From NCBI GenBank assembly GCA_964640725.1, contig CAZXIJ010000006.1, positions 62,001 through 126,000 of the forward strand: 64,000 nucleotides of DNA, written 5' to 3'. Under the pieces are notes generated by a model. The model was not told where the DNA came from. It did no database searches and saw only the letters and a list, made by a program, of their open reading frames with translations. Below are positions 24,443-33,586 of the stretch, piece by piece. The translations under genes and the position numbers were made by a program. The stretch's first letter is position 1, and each line of letters starts with the position of its first letter. The DNA comes from CALHVX01 sp964640725 (GTDB taxonomy: Bacteria > Pseudomonadota > Gammaproteobacteria > Pseudomonadales > Azotimanducaceae).

Positions 24443-25612
24443 ATGAACCTACACGAATATCAGGCCAAGAGCCTGTTCGCCGACTACGGATTGCCGGTAT
24501 CCACCGGCTATGCGGTCGACACGGCGGATGAAGCGGTAGCAGCTGCGCAAAAGATTGGCGGTGACCGCTGGGTGGTCAAAGTTCAGGTCCACGCCGGCGG
24601 GCGCGGCAAGGCTGGCGGCGTTAAGCTGGCAGACACCCTGGACGAGGTGCGGGCCTTTGCCGATCAGTGGATTGGCAAGCGTCTCGTGACAATTCAGACG
24701 GACGCCGACGGCCAGCCGGTCAGCAAGATCTACGTCGAGAGCTGCACGGACATCGACCGCGAACTGTACCTGGGCGCGGTCATCGATCGCGGCACCCGAC
24801 GGGTGGTGTTCATGGCCTCGACCGAGGGCGGCGTCGAGATCGAGAAGGTGGCGGAAGAGACGCCGGAGAAGATCCTGCGCGCGACCATCGACCCCTTCGT
24901 CGGCCCGCAGCCGTACCAGGGCCGGGAGCTCGGCTTCAAGCTGGGGCTGAACGACAAGCAGGTCAAACAGTTCGCGAACGTGTTCATGGGCCTTGCGAAG
25001 CTGTTCATGGAACGCGACTGCGCCTTGCTGGAAATCAACCCGCTGGTGGTCACCACCGCCGGCGACATCCATTGCCTGGATGCCAAGCTCACCATCGACG
25101 GCAATGCGCTGTACCGGCAAAAGCAGGTCGCGGCGATGGAAGATCCGAGCCAGGAAGACGAGCGCGAAGCACAGGCGGCTGAGTACAACCTCAACTACGT
25201 GGCGCTCGACGGCAACATCGGCTGTATGGTCAACGGTGCCGGGCTCGCCATGGGTACTATGGACCTGGTCAAGATTCACGGCGGCAACCCCGCCAACTTC
25301 CTGGATGTGGGCGGCGGCGCGACCAAGGAAGCGGTTTCCGAAGCGTTCAAAATCATCCTGTCTGACGACGCGGTGCAGGCCGTGCTGATCAACATCTTTG
25401 GCGGCATCGTCAGCTGCGCCACCATTGCCGACGGCATCATCGGCGCCGTGCAGGAGGTGGGCGTCGAGGTGCCAGTCGTGGTGCGCTTCGAGGGCAACAA
25501 CTCCAAGCTCGGCAGCGAGCGCCTGGCCGAAAGCGGTCTCAACATCATCGCAGCAGACAGTCTGACGGACGCTGCCGAAAAAGCCGTTGCAGCCGCAGGA
25601 GGTCAGGCATGA
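24443..25612 (+). CDS. sucC: Succinyl-CoA synthetase beta subunit (ADP-forming)
   Basis: The 389-residue subunit binds nucleotide through an ATP-grasp domain at the N-terminus (MNLHEYQAKSLFADYGLP, VVKVQVHAGGRGKAGGV) and interacts with the alpha subunit through the C-terminal CoA-ligase domain (NIFGGIVSCATIADGI). It catalyses substrate-level phosphorylation in the TCA cycle. It lies 59 bp after lpd with GGGACAGGT before the ATG, and its stop overlaps sucD as ATGA. Confidence 0.97.
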   Translation: MNLHEYQAKSLFADYGLPVSTGYAVDTADEAVAAAQKIGGDRWVVKVQVHAGGRGKAGGVKLADTLDEVRAFADQWIGKRLVTIQTDADGQPVSKIYVESCTDIDRELYLGAVIDRGTRRVVFMASTEGGVEIEKVAEETPEKILRATIDPFVGPQPYQGRELGFKLGLNDKQVKQFANVFMGLAKLFMERDCALLEINPLVVTTAGDIHCLDAKLTIDGNALYRQKQVAAMEDPSQEDEREAQAAEYNLNYVALDGNIGCMVNGAGLAMGTMDLVKIHGGNPANFLDVGGGATKEAVSEAFKIILSDDAVQAVLINIFGGIVSCATIADGIIGAVQEVGVEVPVVVRFEGNNSKLGSERLAESGLNIIAADSLTDAAEKAVAAAGGQA

Positions 25613-26481
25613 GCGTCCTTATCGACAAGAACACCAAAGTGATCTGCCAGGGCTTTACCGGCTCTCAGGGCACGCTGCACAGCGAGCAGGCGATTGCCTA
25701 CGGCACGCAGCTGGTCGGCGGCGTGACGCCGGGCAAAGGCGGCACCACGCACCTGAACCTGCCGGTCTTCGATACGGTGGCGGACGCGGTCGCGCAGACC
25801 GGGGCGACGGCCACGGTGATCTACGTACCAGCGCCGTTCTGCAAAGATTCCATCCTCGAGGCCCTGAACGCGGGGATCGAGCTCATCGTCTGCATCACTG
25901 AGGGCATTCCGACCCTGGACATGCTGGCGGTCAAGGCCAAGCTCGAGACCACCGGAGCCCGGTTGATCGGCCCCAACTGCCCGGGAGTGATTACCCCCGG
26001 CGAGTGCAAGATCGGCATCATGCCCGGCGACATTCACCTGCCCGGCAAGGTCGGGATCGTGTCCCGCTCGGGCACCCTGACCTACGAGGCGGTCAAGCAG
26101 ACGACCGACCGCGGCTTTGGCCAGAGCACCTGTGTCGGCATCGGCGGCGACCCCATTCCGGGCAGCCATTTCAAAGATATACTGGCGCTTTTTGAAGCAG
26201 ATCCGAAGACTGAGGCCATTGTGATGGTCGGCGAGATCGGCGGCACAGCGGAAGAAGAAGCCGCCGAGTTCATCAAGGCGCACGTCTCCAAGCCGGTGGT
26301 GAGCTACATCGCCGGGGTGACGGCCCCTGCGGGCAAGCGTATGGGACATGCCGGGGCGATTATCGCGGGCGGCAAAGGCACGGCCGACGAAAAGTTTGCT
26401 GCCCTGGGCGATGCCGGCGTGCGCACAGTGCGGAGCCTGGCTGAGATCGGCGACGCGCTGGCCGAGATCACCGGCTGGTAG
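25609..26481 (+). CDS. sucD: Succinyl-CoA synthetase alpha subunit
   Basis: The 290-residue subunit has an N-terminal CoA-binding Rossmann domain (VICQGFTGSQGTLHSEQAI, GGVTPGKGGTTH) and a ligase domain. The phosphorylated active-site His is in GRMGHAGAI-type sequence, here KRMGHAGAIIAGG (about residue 246). The overlap with sucC couples translation of the two subunits. It is the last gene of the TCA block; a GC-rich hairpin follows. Confidence 0.97.
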   Translation: MSVLIDKNTKVICQGFTGSQGTLHSEQAIAYGTQLVGGVTPGKGGTTHLNLPVFDTVADAVAQTGATATVIYVPAPFCKDSILEALNAGIELIVCITEGIPTLDMLAVKAKLETTGARLIGPNCPGVITPGECKIGIMPGDIHLPGKVGIVSRSGTLTYEAVKQTTDRGFGQSTCVGIGGDPIPGSHFKDILALFEADPKTEAIVMVGEIGGTAEEEAAEFIKAHVSKPVVSYIAGVTAPAGKRMGHAGAIIAGGKGTADEKFAALGDAGVRTVRSLAEIGDALAEITGW

Positions 26482-26495
26482 ACCCCGGATCCTGA

Positions 26496-26516
26496 GGCTG
26501 GGGGCCGGCCCCAGCC
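26496..26516 (+). terminator. GC-rich hairpin after sucD
   Basis: GGCTGGGG pairs with CCCCAGCC over a 5-base loop, 15 bp after the sucD stop. The following CGATCTGTTG is only mildly T-rich, so termination may be partial, but it separates the TCA operon from the heat-shock promoter of htpG. Confidence 0.55.
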
Positions 26517-26545
26517 CGATCTGTTGCCCCCGGACCCTCCAGGGG

Positions 26546-26573
26546 CTTGAATCCTTCGCCAGCATGCCCATAT
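26546..26573 (+). promoter_or_regulatory. Sigma-32-type heat-shock promoter of htpG
   Basis: CTTGAA (26546-26551) is separated by 15 bases from CCCATAT (26567-26573). This is close to the gammaproteobacterial RpoH consensus (CTTGAA, 11-16 bases, CCCCATnT). It lies 33 bp before the htpG start, a classic heat-shock gene, so control by sigma-32 is well supported by sequence and context. Confidence 0.78.
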
Positions 26574-26605
26574 AGCGGCCAGCGTTTAACCGGAAGGACC
26601 CTCGC

Positions 26606-28510
26606 ATGGCCGAACCCCAGACCGCCGAGACTTTTGGCTTCCAGACGGAAGCCAAGCAGCTGCTGAAGCTGATGATTCACTCCCTGTACTCGAACCGGGA
26701 GATCTTCCTGCGGGAGCTCATCTCCAACGCATCGGACGCGATCGACAAGCTTCGCTTCCAGGCCGTGTCTGACGGCCAGGCCGGATCGGTGGAAGATGGT
26801 CTGATTCGCATCGATTTTGACCAGGAAGCCCGCACGCTGACCATCAGCGACAACGGCATCGGCATGACCCGGGACGAGGTCATTGCTAACCTGGGCACCA
26901 TCGCTCGCAGCGGCACCGCCGAGTTCCTGTCGCAGCTCACGGGCGATCAAAAACAGGATTCTGCACTGATCGGCCAGTTCGGGGTTGGTTTCTACAGCGC
27001 CTTTATCGTTGCTGACGAAGTTGAGGTGGTGACCCGTGCTGCGGACGGACCGGCGACACGCTGGCGTTCCCGGGGCGAAGACGAGTTTCAGATCGAAGCT
27101 GCTGAACGGGAAGGGCGGGGCAGTGATGTGATCCTGCATCTGAAGGAAGACGCTGCCGAGTTTGCGGACAGCTACCGGCTGCGCAGCGTCGTGACCCGCT
27201 ACTCGGACCACATCGGCGTGCCGGTGCAGATGCGCGCTGAGCCAGCGCCGGCCGGTGCGCAAGACGATGACGAAGCCCAAGAGGCAACCGCGGAGCTCCC
27301 GTGGGAGGCTGTCAACAGTGCCAAGGCGCTTTGGACCCGCCCCCGGAGCGATGTGAAGGACGATGAGTATCAGTCGTTCTACAAGCACCTGAGCCACGAC
27401 TTCGAAGACCCGCTGTCCTGGAGCCACAACAGGGTAGAGGGCAAGCTCGAGTACACGAGTCTGCTGTACCTGCCCAAGCGCGCGCCCTTTGATATGTGGA
27501 ATCGCGAAGCCCCCCGGGGCCTCAAGCTGTATGTGCAGCGCGTATTCATCATGGACGAGGCCGAGCAGTTCCTGCCTCTGTATCTGCGCTTCGTCAAAGG
27601 CGTGGTCGACTCGAATGATCTGCCCCTGAATGTGTCCCGGGAAATCCTGCAGCAGGACGAGCGGGTCACCAGTATCAAGAACGCGCTCACCAAGCGCGTG
27701 CTGACCATGCTCGACAAGCTGGGCAAAGACGATGCGGAGGCCTACCAGGGCTTCTGGGACGAGTTCGGCGAAGTTCTGAAGGAAGGCGCCGGCGAAGACT
27801 TTGCCAATCGCGAAGCGATCGCCGGGCTGCTGCGATTCAGCTCCAGCACCGCGGACAGCAATGTTCAGAGCCGCTCTCTCGCGGCCTACTGCGAATCCAT
27901 GATCGATGGCCAGGACAAGATCTACTACCTGGTGGCCGACAGCTACGAGAACGCGAAGGACAGCCCGCACCTGGAAGTCTTTCGCGAGCGCGGGATCGAA
28001 GTGCTGCTCCTGCACGATCGCATCGACGAATGGATGATGGGCTCGCTCACGGAATTCGACGGCAAGCAGTTCCAGGACGTCATGCGCGGCGACCTGACAT
28101 TGCCCGGCGAAGCAGCGGACGACAAGGACGAAGACAGCAAGGATGATGACCCGCTGACTGAGCGCATGAGCACCGCGCTGGGCGACCGGGTCGAAGCGGT
28201 GCGCGTCTCCAAGCGTCTCAAGGACTCGCCGGCCTGCCTGGTGCTGGAAGACAACGCCATGGGCGCGCAGATGCGCCGGATCATGGAGGCCAGCGGTCAG
28301 GCCATGCCCGAGAGCAAGCCGATCTTCGAGTACAACCCCGAGCACCAGCTGGTGCAGCGGCTGGATCAGGAAACCGACGAGGATCGCTTCTCGGACCTGC
28401 TGCTGGTGCTCTTCGATCAGGCCGCGCTCGCCGACGGCTCGACGCTCAAGGATTCAGCCGGTTACGTGAAACGGCTGAATCGATTGCTGCTGGAGCTGCT
28501 GGGAAGCTAG
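26606..28510 (+). CDS. htpG: Molecular chaperone HtpG (Hsp90)
   Basis: The 634-residue cytosolic Hsp90 is close to E. coli HtpG (624). The N-terminal GHKL ATPase domain shows SLYSNREIFLRELISNASDAIDKLR, DNGIGMTRDEV and GQFGVGFYSAFIVAD. The middle domain includes YLPKRAPFDMW and RVFIMDEAEQFLPLYLRFVKGVVDSNDLPLNVSRE (family-diagnostic), and the C-terminal dimerisation domain ends with the usual Leu-rich segment. It refolds clients with DnaK. AAGGACC precedes the ATG. A charged linker rich in Asp/Lys lies around residue 505-520. Confidence 0.97.
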   Translation: MAEPQTAETFGFQTEAKQLLKLMIHSLYSNREIFLRELISNASDAIDKLRFQAVSDGQAGSVEDGLIRIDFDQEARTLTISDNGIGMTRDEVIANLGTIARSGTAEFLSQLTGDQKQDSALIGQFGVGFYSAFIVADEVEVVTRAADGPATRWRSRGEDEFQIEAAEREGRGSDVILHLKEDAAEFADSYRLRSVVTRYSDHIGVPVQMRAEPAPAGAQDDDEAQEATAELPWEAVNSAKALWTRPRSDVKDDEYQSFYKHLSHDFEDPLSWSHNRVEGKLEYTSLLYLPKRAPFDMWNREAPRGLKLYVQRVFIMDEAEQFLPLYLRFVKGVVDSNDLPLNVSREILQQDERVTSIKNALTKRVLTMLDKLGKDDAEAYQGFWDEFGEVLKEGAGEDFANREAIAGLLRFSSSTADSNVQSRSLAAYCESMIDGQDKIYYLVADSYENAKDSPHLEVFRERGIEVLLLHDRIDEWMMGSLTEFDGKQFQDVMRGDLTLPGEAADDKDEDSKDDDPLTERMSTALGDRVEAVRVSKRLKDSPACLVLEDNAMGAQMRRIMEASGQAMPESKPIFEYNPEHQLVQRLDQETDEDRFSDLLLVLFDQAALADGSTLKDSAGYVKRLNRLLLELLGS

Positions 28511-28520
28511 AGTGAGGCCC

Positions 28521-29561
28521 ATGAAAGTGGGCATCATCGGCGGCGGCAACTTCGGTACCGCCATAGCGAACATCGTCGGGGGCAACGGCCACCCGACATC
28601 CCTGTGGATGCGTGACCCCGAGCAGGTGGCCGATACGCTCGCGCACGGCGAAAACCGGCGCTATCTGCCTGGCTTTCCCCTGGCGCCGTCCATCGCTGTG
28701 ACCGGCGAGCTGGCCGAAGCCGCCAAGGGTAGTGAGCTGCTGTTTGTCAGCGTGCCGAGCAGCGCCTTCCGCAGCGTCAGCGAGGCGTTGGCCGCGCACC
28801 TGGAGCCGGAGGCTGGCCTGGTCAGCCTGACCAAAGGCATTGAGGGCGAAAGCTTCAAACTCATGAGCGACATCCTTCGGGAGGCTGCGCCCGGCCACCC
28901 GGTCGGCGCTCTGAGTGGTCCGAACCTGGCCAAGGAGATTGCGCAAGGGCAGTTCGCCGGGACTGTGATTGCGAGCCAAAGCGGCTGGCTCTGTCAGCAG
29001 GTGCAGCTGGCGCTCAAGAGCCCGACCCTGCGCGTCTACGCCAACAGCGATGTGTACGGCGTTGAGCTGGGCGGCGCACTGAAGAACATCTACGCCATCA
29101 TCTGCGGGATCGCCAGCGCCATGGGTGTCGGCCAGAACACCGTGGGCATGCTGATTACCCGAGCGCTGGCGGAGATGGGGCGCCTGTCTGTGTCCCTGGG
29201 CGCGAGCCCGCTGACCTTTCTGGGCCTGGCTGGAGTCGGCGATCTGCTGGTGACCTGCACATCGCCGCTGAGCCGCAATTTCCAGCTTGGCGAGAAGCTG
29301 GGACAGGGCATGACCCTGGATCAGGCGGTCGAGTCCCTGGGCAAGCTGGCCGAGGGCGTCAACACCCTGCGGGTGGTGCGCGCTCAGAGCATCAAGCTGG
29401 GGGTTTACATGCCGCTGGTCGAGGGCCTGCACCAGATCGTCGACGAAGGACAGGATCTGGCGCAGGTGGTCGGCGCCCTCATGACCGGCGCAGAGGGCGA
29501 AGATGTCGCTTTCGTGCCGCCTTCCAAGTGGCCGGCCAGCGCCCCGGAGGGCGCGGCATGA
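28521..29561 (+). CDS. gpsA: Glycerol-3-phosphate dehydrogenase [NAD(P)+]
   Basis: The 346-residue soluble enzyme reduces dihydroxyacetone phosphate to sn-glycerol-3-phosphate for phospholipid synthesis. KVGIIGGGNFGTAIANIV is the NAD(P)-binding loop; LSGPNLAKEIAQGQFAG and the catalytic Lys in GVELGGALKNIYAI are family signatures. I start at ATG 28521, which places MKVGIIGGG at the N-terminus with GTGAGG upstream; a GTG at 28512 adds three residues. The gene follows htpG closely and its stop overlaps the next gene as ATGA. Confidence 0.95.
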   Translation: MKVGIIGGGNFGTAIANIVGGNGHPTSLWMRDPEQVADTLAHGENRRYLPGFPLAPSIAVTGELAEAAKGSELLFVSVPSSAFRSVSEALAAHLEPEAGLVSLTKGIEGESFKLMSDILREAAPGHPVGALSGPNLAKEIAQGQFAGTVIASQSGWLCQQVQLALKSPTLRVYANSDVYGVELGGALKNIYAIICGIASAMGVGQNTVGMLITRALAEMGRLSVSLGASPLTFLGLAGVGDLLVTCTSPLSRNFQLGEKLGQGMTLDQAVESLGKLAEGVNTLRVVRAQSIKLGVYMPLVEGLHQIVDEGQDLAQVVGALMTGAEGEDVAFVPPSKWPASAPEGAA

Positions 29562-30520
29562 GCGCGGTCATCACGCGGTGGCTTGCCGCGTTGCTGCTGG
29601 GCCTGCTGGCCAGCGCGCCGGCGAACAGTGCCACCCCAGAGGACGAGATCGCGCTCCCGGACCAGACGCTGCTGCCGCGATTTCCCGGGGCCTGGCTCGT
29701 TGACGGTCAGGAAGTCGAAGGTGGCCTGCAGACCCTCGCCCTCGGCCCGGTAGAGCGCAAGCGGCGCGAAGTGCGCATCGGCGATTCCCGGACCTTCCAG
29801 GGCGCGGTGAGTGTGCGGACCTATCAGCTGCCCCGATCCGTGACGCTGGACAAGCTGGAAGCCCACTACGCCCAGCTGCTGAGCGGTCAGATTCTGTACC
29901 AGTGCGCCGGCCGCGATTGCGGCCGCAGCAACGAGTGGGCGAACGCGATTTTCTCGACTTCGATTTTGTACGGTCCGGATGCCGATCAGCGTTATTTTGC
30001 GGCTCAGTTTGGCGATGAGCTGGTCGCCGTCTATCTGGTGCGTCGAGGCAATCGCCGTGTCTATGCCCATCACGTGATCTACCGGCCGCAGACGCCGGTC
30101 AATCTCGCGGCAATCCCCGATCGCCTGGGCGATCTGCGACGCCTGGGCCGTTACCGGGTGCCGCAGCTGTGGCCTGCGCCCGACGGATCCCTGACGGACG
30201 CGGAGCGGCAGTCCCTGCAGGCTCTGGGCATGCGACTTGTCGCCCTGGAGGTGCCGGCGCTCTACGTGGTGTGTCATCTGTATGCGCGGGATCGCCTGCC
30301 GGCGCCGGAAACCCGGCGCTCCCGGCAGCCCGAGCTGCGGGACGACAGCGCAGCCGTGGCGGCGCTTGTCACAGCCTCGCAGAAGTGTGCGCAGACCGCA
30401 GCGGATGCGCTGTCCCAACCTGGCGGCCCGCGTCTGGAAGCTTTCGGTGCCGGCCCTCTGGCGCCCAGCGGCGTAGGCGATGTGTCACGGCTGGTGCTTG
30501 TACTGCCGCGGATCGACTGA
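29558..30520 (+). CDS. DUF4892 family exported protein
   Basis: The 320-residue protein begins with a Sec signal (MSAVITRWLAALLLGLLASAPANSA), so it is probably periplasmic. PRFPGAWLVDGQEVEG, followed after about 70 residues by CAGRDCGRSNEWANAIF, is the characteristic pattern of the DUF4892 family of uncharacterised gammaproteobacterial proteins; the two Cys in CxxxxC could form a disulfide. The C-terminal third looks like a separate region with another Cys pair. Its function is unknown. It is translationally coupled to gpsA and lies 16 bp upstream of prmB, so it is expressed with housekeeping genes. Confidence 0.72.
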   Translation: MSAVITRWLAALLLGLLASAPANSATPEDEIALPDQTLLPRFPGAWLVDGQEVEGGLQTLALGPVERKRREVRIGDSRTFQGAVSVRTYQLPRSVTLDKLEAHYAQLLSGQILYQCAGRDCGRSNEWANAIFSTSILYGPDADQRYFAAQFGDELVAVYLVRRGNRRVYAHHVIYRPQTPVNLAAIPDRLGDLRRLGRYRVPQLWPAPDGSLTDAERQSLQALGMRLVALEVPALYVVCHLYARDRLPAPETRRSRQPELRDDSAAVAALVTASQKCAQTAADALSQPGGPRLEAFGAGPLAPSGVGDVSRLVLVLPRID

Positions 30521-30536
30521 GAATTTGGCGGGCGCG

Positions 30537-31403
30537 ATGACCCTGGAACAGGCGGTTCAGGCGACGGCGCAGAGCTTCGAGCAGGCGCAGCTGTACTACG
30601 GGCACGGCACTGCCAGTGCCTGGGACGAGGCCGTGGCACTGGTCCTGGCCGTCACCCAGGCCAGCGACGACCAGGCATCCCTGGGTCGAGTCCTCACGGC
30701 GATCGAAGCAGACCGAATTGCAGCGCTGGCGGAGCGGCGCATTGCGGACCGGGAGCCCCTGGCCTATCTGCTGGGCGAATGGCCCTACCTGGGGCTGCCT
30801 TTTTTCATTGAGCGGGGCGTGCTGGTGCCCCGGTCGCCCATCGCGTACTGGCTGGCGCAGCACAGTGATCGTTGGATCCCGGCGCCGCCGCGGCGGGTAC
30901 TCGACCTGTGCACCGGGAGCGGGTGCATCGGCATCGTCACCGCCCTCGCTTATCCCGATGCACAGCTTTGGCTGACGGATCTTGACCCCGCGGCCCTGGC
31001 TTTGGCGCAGCGTAATGTGGCGCGCCATGGCCTTGCGGGTCGAACCCAGCTGCTGCAGATGGACGGTGTGGCCGCGCTGGCCGCCGTTCAGGGCTTTGAC
31101 CTCGTGCTTTGCAATCCGCCCTATGTCAACGCCCGCGACATGGCGAGCCTGCCGCGGGAGTATCAGGCGGAGCCGGCGTTCGCGCTCGCAGCGGGCATGG
31201 ACGGCCTCGACATCATGCTGCCGGTGCTGGATGCGCTGCCCGGCTTGCTCGCGCCGCACGGCCTGTTCCTTGGCGAGGTGGGGCATTCGGCTGCGGCTCT
31301 GCGTCGCGCCCGGCCTGAACTTCCCCTGCACTGGCTGGACGATGACGGGGCAGACGCGGGGCTGTTTGCGCTGCCCGGGCCGGCGCACGCTGCGCCTTCC
31401 TGA
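30537..31403 (+). CDS. prmB: 50S ribosomal protein L3 glutamine methyltransferase
   Basis: The 288-residue class I SAM methyltransferase modifies Gln of ribosomal protein L3. VLDLCTGSGCIGI is the SAM-binding loop and NPPY at 193-196 contacts the methylated Gln amide, as in PrmB and PrmC. The helical N-terminus with YYGHGTASAWDEA and LAYLLGEWPYLGLPFFIERGVLVPRSP favours PrmB over PrmC. The next gene is aroC, the same neighbour as in E. coli. Start at ATG 30537; an upstream frame extension overlaps the DUF4892 gene and is not conserved. Confidence 0.92.
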   Translation: MTLEQAVQATAQSFEQAQLYYGHGTASAWDEAVALVLAVTQASDDQASLGRVLTAIEADRIAALAERRIADREPLAYLLGEWPYLGLPFFIERGVLVPRSPIAYWLAQHSDRWIPAPPRRVLDLCTGSGCIGIVTALAYPDAQLWLTDLDPAALALAQRNVARHGLAGRTQLLQMDGVAALAAVQGFDLVLCNPPYVNARDMASLPREYQAEPAFALAAGMDGLDIMLPVLDALPGLLAPHGLFLGEVGHSAAALRRARPELPLHWLDDDGADAGLFALPGPAHAAPS

Positions 31404-31509
31404 CGGCGCACCCGCCCGGCAGCGCAACCTCGGCGCCAGCCCCGCGCTTGCGCCGCTCGCAGCCCCTTCGCATACTCCGCCGCCACTGCACAGAGCACTG
31501 GACGAGCGC

Positions 31510-32592
31510 ATGGCGGGCAACAGTTTCGGACAGCTATTCCGCGTGTCGACCTTTGGCGAGAGCCATGGGCCGGCGCTGGGCGCGGTGGTGGACGGCTGTC
31601 CCCCCGGCCTGCCGCTGTCGGCTGAAGATTTGCAGGTGGATCTGGACCGGCGTAAGCCAGGCCAGTCGCGCTACACCACGCAGCGCCGGGAGGCCGACGA
31701 GGTTGAGATTCTCTCCGGGGTTTTCGAGGGGCAAACCACCGGTACGTCTATCGGCTTGTTAGTTCGGAACACGGATCAGAAGAGCAAGGACTACGGGGCG
31801 ATCAAGGATCAGTACCGTCCGGCCCATGCGGATTTTACCTACGACCGCAAGTACGGCATCCGCGATTACCGTGGCGGCGGCCGGTCCTCGGCTCGGGAAA
31901 CCGTCATGCGGGTGGCTGCAGGCGCCATCGCGCGCAAGTATCTGGCGGCGGAGCACGGCGTGCGCATTGACGGTTACCTGTCGCAGATCGGGCCCCTGTC
32001 GCTCGCCGGGCATGACCTTGACGCCCGGGGCGATAACCCGTTCTTCTGCGCGGATCCGGGCCAGGTCGAGGCCGTGGCCGCGCTGATCGACGAGGTGCGC
32101 AAGGACGGCGATTCCGTAGGCGCCGCGCTGACGGTCGTGGCCAGCGGGGTGCCTGTTGGTCTGGGGGAACCGGTGTTCGCCAAGCTCGACGCTGATCTCG
32201 CCCACGGGCTCATGGGGATCAACGCCGTCAAGGCCGTCGCCATTGGCGATGGCTTCGAAGTTGCGCGCCAGCGCGGCACGGAGCATCGCGACGAGATGCG
32301 TGCTGACGGCTTTCAGTCCAACCATGCGGGAGGCACCCTGGGCGGTATCAGCACCGGGCAGGATCTGCTCTGCCACATCGCGCTCAAGCCGACGTCCAGC
32401 CTGACGACGCCGGGCAAATCGGTCGATCGCTCCGGTGCCGAAGTCGAGGTCGTCACCAAGGGCCGGCACGATCCCTGTGTCGGGATCCGGGCCGTGCCCA
32501 TTGCTGAGGCGATGGTTGCGCTGGTGCTGATGGACCATCTGCTGCGCCAGCGGGCGATGCGCCCGGACTGGCTGGATGCTGCCGAAAGCTAG
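31510..32592 (+). CDS. aroC: Chorismate synthase
   Basis: The 360-residue FMN-dependent enzyme makes chorismate from EPSP in the last shikimate step. The N-terminal GNSFGQLFRVSTFGESHGPALGAVVDGCPPG, RDYRGGGRSSARETVMRVAAGA and the later NHAGGTLGGISTG are the three chorismate synthase signatures. The ATG at 31510 gives the normal length (361 in E. coli); upstream in-frame sequence overlaps prmB in another frame and is not part of the protein. GGACGAG lies before the start. Confidence 0.96.
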   Translation: MAGNSFGQLFRVSTFGESHGPALGAVVDGCPPGLPLSAEDLQVDLDRRKPGQSRYTTQRREADEVEILSGVFEGQTTGTSIGLLVRNTDQKSKDYGAIKDQYRPAHADFTYDRKYGIRDYRGGGRSSARETVMRVAAGAIARKYLAAEHGVRIDGYLSQIGPLSLAGHDLDARGDNPFFCADPGQVEAVAALIDEVRKDGDSVGAALTVVASGVPVGLGEPVFAKLDADLAHGLMGINAVKAVAIGDGFEVARQRGTEHRDEMRADGFQSNHAGGTLGGISTGQDLLCHIALKPTSSLTTPGKSVDRSGAEVEVVTKGRHDPCVGIRAVPIAEAMVALVLMDHLLRQRAMRPDWLDAAES

Positions 32593-32614
32593 CGCGGGTA
32601 TTCGCGCCGCTGCA

Positions 32615-33499
32615 TCAAGGGCTCAGCAGGTCCTCATCGGCGAAGCCGCGCAGCACGGTTTCGAAGACCCGGGCTGGCATCGAGCGGACGCGTCGGGGGT
32701 TGGTCACGATCCCGAGCATACGTTCGGCGCTGGCGGCCAGCGGCAGGGCCACGCGGTCGCCGAGCATGGTCTGGGGCAGCATGCTCCAGCCCAGGCCTGC
32801 GCTCACCAGCATGGCAATCGTTTCCAGATAGTTGGTGGTCAGGTGTGGCTTCAGATCGAGCCTCGCCGCCGCGAACAGCTCCAGCACCAGCCGGCCGGTG
32901 TAGGTCTTCTCGCCCGGCAGAATCGCGTTGTGGGCCAGCAGGGCGGCTGGCGCCGTCGGTGCTTCACCGGCTAACGGATGATCCCGGGCGACCATGATCG
33001 TCAGCGGGTCGTGCCAGATGGGCTGCGCCTCCAGCACGGTGTAGCCCTTCGGGTCCAGGGTCACCACGGCCAGTTCCACCTCGCCCCGGGCCACGGCGTC
33101 TGCAGCGTCCTCGGAATCCTCGAAGCGAAGGTCAAGGGCGATGTCCGGGTAGTCGCGGTTCAGGGACTTCAGGACCGGCGCCAGCCGGTGCAGCCCGATG
33201 TGGTGCGAGGTCGCCATGGTCAGGGTGCCCACCGGCGCGCTGGCGAGGTTCGCGACGGCGCGTTCCAGATCGGCCATCGCGGCCACGACCTTGCGCGATT
33301 CAGCCTGGAACAGGGTGCCGGCGGCGGTCAGGGTGACCTGCCGGCCGACCCGATCGAACAGCGGCGTGCCCAGCCGTGCCTCCAGGGCGGCAATGCGCTT
33401 GCTGATGGCGGGTTGAGTGAGCCGCAGCGCGGCCGCGGCCTCGGTAAAGGAGCCCGCATCGGCGACGGCCTGAAAGGCGCTGATTTCGCGATCGTTCAT
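32615..33499 (-). CDS. LysR-family transcriptional regulator, divergent from leuC
   Basis: The 294-residue protein has an N-terminal winged helix (FQAVADAGSFTEAAAALRLTQPAISKRIAALE) and a periplasmic-binding-protein-like effector domain from about residue 88. It is divergently transcribed from leuCDB-asd with 113 bp between the genes, which contain LysR-type boxes at the proper distance from the leu promoter. This points to control of leucine biosynthesis, probably activated by a pathway intermediate such as isopropylmalate; the ligand is inferred. It converges on aroC with 22 bp between them. Confidence 0.88.
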   Translation of the reverse strand: MNDREISAFQAVADAGSFTEAAAALRLTQPAISKRIAALEARLGTPLFDRVGRQVTLTAAGTLFQAESRKVVAAMADLERAVANLASAPVGTLTMATSHHIGLHRLAPVLKSLNRDYPDIALDLRFEDSEDAADAVARGEVELAVVTLDPKGYTVLEAQPIWHDPLTIMVARDHPLAGEAPTAPAALLAHNAILPGEKTYTGRLVLELFAAARLDLKPHLTTNYLETIAMLVSAGLGWSMLPQTMLGDRVALPLAASAERMLGIVTNPRRVRSMPARVFETVLRGFADEDLLSP

Positions 33500-33520
33500 G
33501 GTGCTGACCGGGACCTATAA

Positions 33521-33554
33521 ATTCCAAAATAGAATGATAAACATAAAAAATATG
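33521..33554. promoter_or_regulatory. LysR-type operator sites upstream of leuC
   Basis: ATTCCAAAATAGAAT (33521-33535) is an ATTC-N7-GAAT palindrome of the T-N11-A class centred about 65 bp before the predicted leuC transcription start, the usual recognition-site position. A second palindrome, CATA-N5-TATG (33542-33554), is centred near -45, where an activation site is expected. Confidence 0.6.
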
Positions 33555-33557
33555 ACT

Positions 33558-33586
33558 TTGCGTTATTCCAAGCAGACTCCTAGACT
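33558..33586 (+). promoter_or_regulatory. Probable sigma-70 promoter of leuCDB-asd
   Basis: TTGCGT (33558-33563) and TAGACT (33581-33586) are separated by exactly 17 bases. The start codon of leuC is 27 bp after the -10. Neither hexamer is perfect, consistent with a promoter that needs the LysR activator. Confidence 0.6.

Noticed and set aside
26468..28345. Antisense reading frame of 625 codons across htpG
   Set aside because: Shadow of htpG; composition is typical of reverse-strand GC-rich frames.
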